Part shown: one piece after another, positions 55,905 to 64,000 of the stretch
Layout of the letters: each line of letters opens with the position of its first letter
How positions within the stretch are numbered: the stretch's first letter is position 1
Assembly: GCA_016271365.2 (NCBI GenBank)
Contig: CM028132.1
Coordinates: forward strand, 1,190,635,001 to 1,190,699,000
DNA length: 64,000 bases
Reading direction: 5' to 3'
DNA from: Neoceratodus forsteri
Taxonomy: Eukaryota > Chordata > Ceratodontiformes > Ceratodontidae
Program-made: the position numbers and the translations under genes
The notes under the pieces: model-generated
What the model was told of the DNA's origin: nothing
Seen by the model: only the letters and a program-made list of their open reading frames with translations
The model's database searches: none

Positions 55905-58209
55905 GTAAAAATGGATTGTGTTCCAGGCATACCCTTGGGGAAGGATGGAGTGGGTGAGCGTTGGTGGAGGGGGCTGGTGGTGAATTCCAGGAGTCTGACA
56001 GATAAGATGAATGAGCTGATGGCTATCACAGAGTATGACAGCCTAGACATAATTGCGGTCACAGAGACATGGTGGACATGGCATCATACGTGGGAAACAT
56101 TACTACCTGGATTCAGACTTTTTGGAAGGACAGGAGAGATAGGAAGGTGGGGGGAGTTGAATTAGGGAAGACATAAAGGCAAAGTAGGGGGACGGGGACA
56201 CTGAACTCCTCTGGGTAACATGAGGCAGAAAGACAGGGGAATCCTTAAGAGTTGGGGTTCTGTACAGACCTCTGGACCAGGAGGGAGAACAGGATGGGGC
56301 GATGTTGGAGGATATTGCAAGGGTAGCTCTAGAAGGGGAAACAGTACTGGTGGGTGACTTAAACATCCTGGACATAGATTGGGACATCCCAGATGCAGTG
56401 TCAGCCAGGAGCAGGGCGATCCTGGAGGTACTGCAGGGGATTTTCCTACAGCAGCTGGTCCAAGCCCCGACTAGGGGGTGTAACCTGCTAGATGTGATCC
56501 TGACAAACAGGAAGAGTGTAGAAGGGGTGATGGTGGGAGAAGAATTAGGGAACAGCAATCACAGGACCATCAGTTTCAGGGTTAAGGCAGGTAGGGAGGG
56601 ATGGCGAACCAGCACAACTGTACTGGACTTCAGGAGCATGGACTTTGATAGGATGAGGTAGATGGTGGGAGAGGCACTGGAAGCCATGGGAGAAATAAGC
56701 AAAGTGGAAGGGCTATGGAGAGCTATCAAAGATAGAGTGAAGAAGGGTACCTTTATGTGCATTAGGATGGTAAGCAAAGGAACAAAGAGCAGGAGGCCCC
56801 TTTGGTTCAGAAAGGGTGTGGCGAAGGTGGTTGGGGGCAGGAGGAGGACATTCAAGAAATACAAAAGAACTCAGAACTAAGAAGATAAGGAGGCTTATAG
56901 GGAAATGAGGAGACTAGCAAGGAAGGTAATCAGGAGAGAAAACACAACCACAGAAGAAAGGATAGCATCACAGGTAAAGGGAGGAAGGGAATAAAACACT
57001 TTTTAGGTATGTGGGGATAGGAGAAAGGTTGGTCAAGGAATCTCAAGGCTGAGGAGGGAAGGTGGGGTCTTTTTAGAAGGGGGACTAGGAGAAAGCAGAA
57101 GAACTAAATAAGTACTTCTGGTTGGTGTTTACGAAGGAGGGGGAGGGGAGGGAACCAGAACTACAGGTGAGGGTGGGAAATGTTGGGGTGGACACGAGAC
57201 CTTTTAGCATGGAGAGAGTCAGGGTAGAGCTAGGCCAGCTGAGGGTGACAAGGCTATGGGGCTGGATGGGCTGCACCCAAGAGTGATCCGGGAACTAAAA
57301 GACGAGTTGGCTGCTCCGATAGCAGAGCTGTTTAACCTGTCGTTTGACTCTTGTAGAGTGCCGGAAGACTGGAGGAGAGCAGCTGTGGCTCCAATACACA
57401 AGAGAGGAACTAGGGAGCTGAGGGAGAACTACCGCCCGGTCAGCCTCATTACAGTGGTGGGCAAGGTCATGGAGGCACTCATAAGGGAAAGGGTGATGGA
57501 CTACCTGGAAGCAAATGGGCTGGTAGATGATAGGCAACACAGGTTTACTAAGGGGAGGTCATGCCAGACCAATTTAATAAGATTCTTCAACTGGGTGACA
57601 CAGGTACTGGACCAAGGGGGTTCGATGGACGTGGCCTATGTGGATTTCAGCAAGGCCTTCAACACCGTGCCCCATAGAAGGTTGGTCTATAAACTGGAAA
57701 GCCTAGGGGTAGGAGACAAAATAACCAGATGGGTGCAAAGCTGGCTATCAGATAGGACCCAGTGGGTGGTGGTGAATGAGATGCACTCAGGGACAAGGGA
57801 TATGATGAGCAGGGTCCCCCAGGGGTCAGTGCTGGGGCCACTCCTATTCAATATCTAAATAACAGACATAGCGGACAACCTCAGGGAATGTGTGTCCCTA
57901 TTTGCGGATGACGTGAAAATCTGCAGTAGGGTGGACACAGCAGATGGTTCAGGAGATATGAGACAGGACCTGAGGGCTCTGGAACGGTGGGCGGATGCCT
58001 GACAGCTGAATTTCAACACAAAGAAGTGTGCAGTGTTGCACATGGGCAGCAGGAACCCGCAGTTAGATTACACAAGTGGGGGCGGGGGGGGGAGAAAATC
58101 AGGATCACGGATCAAGAAACCGACCTGGGGATAACAGTCAGCAGTGACGTAAGGGTGGGGAAGCAGTGCACCAGGGCTGTGAGGAGGGCGTATGGAATGC
58201 TGGCAAGTA
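55905..58209 (+). mobile_element. Near-full CR1 ORF2: endonuclease and RT
   Basis: Endonuclease: NSRSLTDKMNELM, SLDIIAVTETWW (catalytic E of TETWW), VLVGDLNILDIDWD (GD-N--DIDWD), APTRGCNLLDVILTN and GNSNHRTISF (the SDH block, here SNH). RT: GLDGLHPRVIRELKDELAAP, WRRAAVAPIHKRG, ENYRPVSLI, YVDFSKAFNTVPHRRLVYKL, RVPQGSVLGPLLFNI, then an in-frame TAA at 57856, and LFADDVKICSRVD (FADD intact). The DNA-nicking endonuclease and the RT carry out target-primed integration. Frame breaks at about 56165, 56660 and 57000 and the stop make it inactive. The C-terminus lies after the LTR-like insertion. Confidence 0.92.
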
Positions 58210-58213
58210 TAAG

Positions 58214-59830
58214 TGTAACCCCTAGATGGCGCTATCCCAGGGGCTACTACCCCTGCCTGATTTGCCACTAACAGGTTGAGGGGCCTGGATCCAATGGCGG
58301 GTGCCTCCACCCAGAGGTCAGGGTTTGCAATAGTTAAACTAACTTGGTCACAGCCCTCTGGGACACTGCAACCCCCTTTTCTTCCACTGATGGCCCACAC
58401 AATATATCAAATTACCTTCACAGTATACACTTACCCCCAGGTCTGGTTCCGGCACTGGGACCTCCTGTGAAATGAGATACAGTGCAACAATCACAGTACA
58501 GTACTTTAACATAGACAAATACCTCAGGCAGTATAACTTTGCTGAAACAAGCAGCTCTGATTTATTTAGGGATATAACAAGGACAGGAAATCAGGTTAAT
58601 TGGCTTATCACTCTCAAAATCTACCATGGCTGTGTCGCACAGGCCTATCCCTATCAGTTACTGTCCTGAGGTACCCAGAAGGCCTAGTAGCTAGTCCAAA
58701 CTGTGGCAGCTGGTAGGGGCCCTTTCACACAGAGAAAAGGAGAATTAAACAGTCAGTAGTACAGTAATTCATTTGGATTTAATGTAGCAATTCAACAGGG
58801 AGGCGACCCTGAATTAGTACTCCACGACCTCCAAATAAGATAGGGTCCTTCAATGTCAGCAGGGCTCACTTGAGGTACACAAACCTCTTCACACATCCAT
58901 ATAAAAAGCACTATACCAGGCAGGCTGCATCTGTATCCCGATCGCAATTACTGCACAATACCGGGAGAACACACAGCAGATTCAGTTCCTGACAGACAGA
59001 GTGCAATTTTCAGCAATTCCTCCAGTCTTCTACAGGTGAGCCTGGTTTCTACTCTTCAGAGATCCTTTGATTCTTTTCACAGGGACGGATTCAGTCCTAA
59101 CAAGCTGTTACACAAGCTGCAGACCCGGAACTCTGGGCCTACACGTTTTTTGACTAAACTGCACACTGAAAAAGCATAGGGCTCCTTCCTTCTTCTACCT
59201 GCCAAAGCTCAACTGAAACTCAACTGACAAAACCGGGCACTTCCTTTGAGTTCCTCCCAGTTCTTGACTGGATTGGCTGTCACTCACAATAGACTGCTGC
59301 TGTTGGTCCAAAAGGTGCTGAAGTCTAAACTACATCTCCCAAGTCACTGCCCATACAATCCTCTTGTGGTATGGCTCAGATTATGAGTCCAAGTTCTGAT
59401 TCGTCCAAGCACCATTTTAGAGCTAGCTTACCCACACTGATTGGTCCAGTTCAGCAGTTCAAAACCAGAATGGGGAACTAGACAGACACAGTTCTGACAG
59501 CTAAAAAAGCAGGTTAGACAAACTGTAATTTCATTATTACTGTAAATGATTTCTGGCAAACAGTTACATCTTTCAGATAGGTTCCCTTTGCACTCCTAGT
59601 GACTGCAAAATGGAGTGAATTGGCAGCAGCTGGTGGTACTCAAACAGAGAAACACAGTCCCCATATGAACTAATTATGTCTGCAAGCAGACAGCTCTTAA
59701 AGAGACAGTACCAGAGGTTCTAAAAACACTCACTGATAAATGGCTTAAACGCCAAACACCATTCAGGCTTGGAGCATTCAAGCAAGCTCCTGGAAGTCTT
59801 TTGGGAACCCCCATTTGCAGGGGGGTTACA
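58214..59830. mobile_element. Solo LTR-like element (1617 bp) with 4-bp target duplication
   Basis: Starts TGTAACCCC and ends GGGGTTACA. TAAG flanks both sides (58210-58213 and 59831-59834). Removing the element and one TAAG gives AGTATAAGCAGAGGAATAAC, restoring CR1. Near the 5' end TTGCCACTAACAGGTTGAGG resembles GTGCCACTGAGAGAGGTGGG of the 6962-8588 element at the same distance from the edge, so the two belong to one superfamily but different subfamilies. Confidence 0.82.
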
Positions 59831-60405
59831 TAAGCAGAGGAATAACAAGCAGGAAAAAGGAGGTCCTGACACCACTGTACCAAGCCTTAGTGAGGCAGTA
59901 CCTCGAGTACGGTATCTAGTTCTGGAGGCCTTACCTCCAGAAGGACATAGAGTTGGTGAAAAGGGTTCAGAGAAGAGCGACCTAGATGGTGCTGGGGATG
60001 GATTACAAGCCCTACGAACAGAGATGTAGGGAACTGGGGCTCTACACATTGGAAACTAGAAGGGAGAGGGGGGACATGATAGAGACCTTCAAGTACATCA
60101 AAGGGATCCATAAAGTGGAGGCAGGGTGTTTATTTCACAGGAAGGTAGGCTCCATAACACGAGGGCACAGCCTGAAACTACAGGGAGGAAACTTTAGGGG
60201 TAACATGAGGGGACGGTTCTTCACTGAGAGAGTGGTGGAATCCTGAAACAGGCTACCAGAAGAGGTGGTGGGGGCCGAGACTGTGTCTGGTTTCAAGAGA
60301 GCATGGGGTTATGGGGAGGAGCCCCAAGGGGAGGGTGGACTAAGGGGGTTGGGGGCAAACTTGATGGGCCGGAGGGTCCTTTTCTGCTGTCAATTTCTAA
60401 GATTT
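59831..60405 (+). mobile_element. CR1 C-terminus and 3' end after the LTR-like insertion
   Basis: Continues SRGITSRK-like, LEYGI-FW region, YEQRCRELGLYTLETRRERG, MIETFKYIKGIHKVEAGCLF and FTERVVES, then a stop and NRLPEEVVGAETVSGFKRAW. The 3' end is GATGGGCCGGAGGGTCCTTT, then CTGTCAATTTCTAAG. Confidence 0.9.
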
Positions 60406-60995
60406 TAAGTATCACGCACATGCTGTTTCATTCCAACCTTCAATGGTTCCCCCAGATAACATTTCATGGAGGGGCAGACCATACAGTACACTACAGAACT
60501 GGCTGTGCAAGAAATAGTCTTTGATGTCAGTAGTCTGGTTGTTTTATGGATGTACAAATGTCTTACTGCTACAAGTATACTTGCAGATATTACATTGCCA
60601 GCATTTCAACAAGTCAGCCAGTTTTTGGGATAGCAACATTTTTCCTCCCGGTTTCATCAACAGAGTTGCTAGGAAGATGACAAATTGTCAAGATCTTTTT
60701 TTGTTGTTTCTGTTCCTCCAACCCTTAGCTCCATCACTGACCTTCTGGTGGACTTACTGGCTATCCGCCACATAGCCAGGGACACGTGAAAGTGGATGCC
60801 CTGCCATGTTGGTTGTGCATGAGCCTGTGGGGAGGGGTGCCAGATTGGACTGGGGCATTTTCCTTTTGTTTTCTCCCCAGGGTGCTGGTGCACAGTGATG
60901 CACACAGATGCACGTGGTGGCACTGCATGCAAGGCATCCCACAGCAGTCCCTTCTCTGTATTGTGTGCACACTTGCACAACCTGCTGGCCTCCAC
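60406..60995. other. Unassigned sequence
   Basis: No gene or element recognised. Confidence 0.4.
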
Positions 60996-60999
60996 AAGG

Positions 61000-61140
61000 T
61001 GGCAGTTAAGCTGTGAGATAGGGTCCCCTCACCCAAAGGGAGGAGAGCTGTCCTTCACCTGACCCCTGACAGCCCAAGCTCATTCACAAACCTTGGTCAC
61101 TGGCACCGCAAGTGTTAGCCTTACTGCTACGTTGCCAGGC
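61000..61140 (-). mobile_element. tRNA-derived SINE (family B), minus strand
   Basis: The minus strand reads CCTGGCAACGTAGCAGTAAG, GGTGCCAGTGACCAAGGTTT then GTGAATGAGC and GTCAGGGGTCAGG. Same order as the copies at 22460 and 51785. Confidence 0.55.
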
Positions 61141-61519
61141 CCGCTGTCCAAATGATTTGACCTTTTGATTGTATTCCTAGAATAGGGACCCATGCTTGAA
61201 TGTATGACTAGGTCACTTCTCAGTATAGGCCAATACCTTTTCACAATACTGCCTATATTTGGTGCTAAACCATTAGAGCATGTTGTAATTGCAACCAGCT
61301 GTGTCATATTTAGATATTTGCTCTAGTTCTTCCAGAGACTTTCTATTCCTAGTTCTAGTTTTTTGCAAAGCCTTCTTTAGATTTTCCTTTTTATAGGCTC
61401 TTTGCAAGAACCTCAGCTTATGGCTTACTTCCTGCTCTTCAAATTTACTATCCTCTGACCAGTTTCTTTATAAATGGATTAATACTTATAAATGGATTTA
61501 TAATTTGACTACAATTACT

Positions 61520-61894
61520 GGGTTAGGCTTTTTCCCATAGGGAAACCATGGCGTAATTTGCCATTTTAAAGGAGCATTTATAACGGCAATCACGCGCACG
61601 GTTTCCCTCGCTATGCGCTGCCCAACCTACAGCTCTTCTGGGTTTTCACTCGCCACCAGATTTCTTCGTCGGTCCAAACCGCACCGCCACCACTATCTCT
61701 AGGTGGTAAGTAACTATTTAAAAAAACAAACTTCTTAACAAAAATCACACCATAAAGGGGACAACAAAACAAGAAAAAGTAAACTGCTGCTAAGCCACCG
61801 AGGACTCGGCTAAACATCATCCAGACCGCAGCCACACCAGACCATTTATTTTATATAATTGGCTGTGGCGAGAAAGCCTAACCCAGCAATTATA
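61520..61894 (+). mobile_element. Body of hairpin element 3
   Basis: CTGGGTTAGGCTTT at 61523 and its exact complement at 61870 bracket the body. TTTTATATAATTG / CAATTATATAAAA forms a second inverted pair around the right copy. TTCTTCGTCGGTCCA lies inside. Hairpin H3 follows at once. No coding. Confidence 0.5.
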
Positions 61895-62056
61895 TAAAAT
61901 AAAATATGGGGTGGTGTGTGTAAACTCGAATTTTACACACACCCTCGGGGTTGGATACCTGGATAAACCCCTCGAGCTTCGCTCTCTGGGTTTATATGCC
62001 ATCCAACCCCTCGGGTGTGTGTAAAATCTCGTCCCACACACCACCCCATACTTTAT
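61895..62056 (+). repeat. Long hairpin H3, terminal part of hairpin element 3
   Basis: ATATGGGGTGGTGTGTG, TTTTACACACACCCTCGGGG and TTGGAT pair with ATCCAACCCCTCGGGTGTGT and CACACACCACCCCATA. An inner stem TAAACCC / GGGTTTA closes on 61968-61990 with CTCGAGCTTCGCTCT at the centre. Confidence 0.85.
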
Positions 62057-62151
62057 TCTCTGTGTAATGCTTTGATGTGTAAACTGCTAGTCTATGTCTT
62101 GAATCCACATTCAGCCTCTATATCTGTCATGCTGTTCAGCTGTTTTCACTT

Positions 62152-62192
62152 TGACCTGAAGGAGAGAGTTTCATCTCTCGAAAGCTAGTCTC
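62152..62192 (+). ncRNA. Possible hammerhead-ribozyme-like motif (weak)
   Basis: CTGAAGG, then a GAGAG/CTCTC stem with a short loop, then CGAAA, GC and AGTC follow the order of a type I hammerhead core with a very short stem III. The core has CUGAAGG instead of CUGAUGA, so activity is doubtful. Nearby GTCCAATAAAAGATATCACC is a phrase common in vertebrate repeats. Stem I was not shown. Confidence 0.25.
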
Positions 62193-62459
62193 AGAAATAA
62201 TTTTGTTAGTCCAATAAAAGATATCACCGCAACATATTTGTTGTTTTCTTTCTTCTACTTTATAAATGGAGAGATTGGCCATAAGGTATACTTTGTATCA
62301 AGGGTCTTGGATGAATCTGAATGCAGTAAGGTATTACCTGCATTTTTTTTCTTGTGGCAATCACTAGCCACCTTTCCTTGACCTGGAATGTAAAGGTGGA
62401 GATTTAAAAAAAAAAAATTAAATAAAATCTCAGGAGGATCTAAATCTGCTATGAATTTC

Positions 62460-62945
62460 ACAACTAAAAGAATAGAATCTCCTCACAATATATTCTGTAC
62501 TATTGTACCTGTTTCCTGCTTGGCCCCCACTCTGGTGACAAAAATATAATATTTAGTTTGTACCTTGTACCAAACTCTGTACTTTACTCACATTAATTAT
62601 GCATAATACCCCTTTTCTGTAGATTACCTCTTTTGAGTACTGCTTGACCCTATGTATAATGCCCTGTGATACAAAATGCCCTTATGTTGTTTACTACATG
62701 GTCATGCTCCTCGTTTTGTTTCTCCTTATCTCAATGTTTAATTCCCCACTCAGAATATGACTGTTTCTTGCCTTCTGTATGAATTTCCTGTATATTGTTT
62801 AATTCCCTATTTCAGAATGTCACTATTCTTGTCTTCTGTATGTATACCCGTTATTGCTCTGTAACCTCCCGGGTCATGCCTGAAAATAGTCATCCTATAG
62901 CTAGTGCACCTACCTGGTAAACAAAAACTAAATAAAAAAAATAAA
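62460..62945 (+). mobile_element. L2-like LINE 3' end
   Basis: The order TGTAACCTCCCGGGTCATGC, CTGAAAATAG, TGCACCTACCTGGTAAACAA and AACTAAATAAAAAAAATAAA matches other LINE ends in this window (GGTCACACCTGGAAAT ... AACTAAATAAATAAA). Confidence 0.6.
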
Positions 62946-64000
62946 ATGCTGCGTGGCATGGGGGGAGCAAGGCTAGTGCCATGGATTGCGTAATAGGTTG
63001 GTATGAGACAGTGGGCGGGCAGGAAGACCGGAAGACCCACTGGCCACCATGGAGAGCTTGGCACAAAAGATATTGATGATGATGGCCGAAGACATTATCA
63101 GCACAAATTAATGTGCGTTTGTTATTAAATATCCTTTTCAGAAAGCATGCAAATTATTTACAAAACTACTATTTTAAGGCATCTGATAATGTTGACGCAC
63201 AAAGCCACAAAAACAGGGAAATGCAATGTAAGGGTGAAAAGTCCCCACATTTTTGTGATTGCTTGGTGTCTTCAGGATCTGCACAACTGCTCAAAGCAGC
63301 ATTGGCGTTTCTCTTTCTTTGGCACTCTCCCTCAAAACACTGCTGTGTGAGTAAATTTCCGCACCTTGAAAGACCATGCCAAAGTTAGGGTGGAGCCAGT
63401 GCTGCTCTGAGTAATCGTTCAAAGCCAAAGGAACACAACACCACATAAGCATGAAGATTCAGAGGACTATTTACCCTAACATTGCAAATCCTTACTTCTG
63501 TGGCTTTGTACTTCAACTGAAAATGATGCCTAACCATAGTTGTTTATGATATAAACTAGGTGAAGAAATCCTAGCAGTCTGATTGGCCAAGTGCATCATG
63601 TAACTGTCCGACTATTACAGTATGCCCAGACACATAAGATCTCATGGTGGATTGTTCATTAAATGTGCTGTTTTATTGCATTTTTGTGACTATTTTATAA
63701 GAGAATTAACACAGTTGAGGGTTGTCCCATTATGCTAGACACAGTATATGGGCATGTCTAAGGGTTGTGAGCACTCTGCTGTGACTCGTGTAACAACGCA
63801 CTGGAATCAGCCGTACATCTCAGTACAGCCGCACCTCCTGGCATGTGTTTATCCTTACATATATACCATTGGTGTGATTAATAACAGTGCAAAATAAAAA
63901 GTGTTAATTTTGCCTGTTATTCAGCTATGGTGAGAACAGCAAGTTATTTCTGCTGCAGCTCATGCTATTTTCACTGTAGCCTCATCACAGTGGCATTCCG
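62946..64000. other. Unassigned sequence to the window edge
   Basis: No gene or named repeat. Open frames up to 91 codons lack family motifs. Confidence 0.4.

Overview
This is vertebrate nuclear DNA. The only host gene I can support is the plus-strand 3' half of a semaphorin 5 gene, best matched to SEMA5B. Four coding exons with clean AG/GT borders lie at 11149-11374, 37488-37706, 39330-39500 and 42989-43138. The exon phases join without a break (0 to 1, then 1 to 1 three times). They encode the late thrombospondin type-1 repeats of the extracellular stalk. The earlier sema/PSI/first repeat exons lie upstream of the window. The transmembrane and cytoplasmic exon was not recognised downstream and probably lies beyond 64000.

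Nearly everything else is repeats. The first intron alone is 26.1 kb. The mix is CR1, L2-like and L1 LINEs, a Penelope-like element, DIRS tyrosine-recombinase retroelements, tRNA-derived CORE-SINEs, hAT and TTAA-flanked non-autonomous DNA elements, solo LTR-like elements, and many long hairpins. This suggests a vertebrate with a large, repeat-rich genome, most likely an amphibian (I lean to a caecilian) or another CR1/DIRS-rich lineage such as a reptile or lungfish. The sequence alone does not settle this.

Layout: 1-1185 CR1 ORF1 piece (-); 1.2-2.4 kb small tandem repeats; 2.4-2.8 kb DIRS recombinase tail; 6.1-6.6 kb hairpin element; 6.6-9.2 kb CR1 split by a 1627-bp LTR-like element; 10.19-10.89 kb TTAA element with a nested hAT MITE; 11.15 kb exon A; 12.66-13.64 kb 47-bp minisatellite; 15.57-18.75 kb two LINE pieces (-); 19.74-22 kb LINE tail split by an L1 with a 16-bp target duplication; 23.7-26 kb duplications and SINEs; 27.16-29.06 kb L2-like LINE (+); 30.46-31.86 kb Penelope-like RT (-); 33.3-34.6 kb repeated SINE blocks; 35.47-36.02 kb second hairpin element; 36.52-37.39 kb CR1 (-) ending about 100 bp before exon B; exons B, C and D with MITEs between them; 45.7-51.46 kb DIRS element inserted in a LINE tail; 52-53.3 kb SINE and LINE tails; 54.4-55.6 kb CR1; 55.9-60.4 kb near-full CR1 split by a 1617-bp LTR-like element; 61.5-62.06 kb third hairpin element; the rest is unassigned.

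The most unusual signal is a set of three elements (near 6.1, 35.5 and 61.5 kb). Each has a short body followed, in the same relative orientation, by a hairpin of about 140-165 nt. The hairpin arms differ among the three, but the loops share almost the same 23-nt sequence (core CTYGAGCTTCRCTCT). I do not recognise this family.
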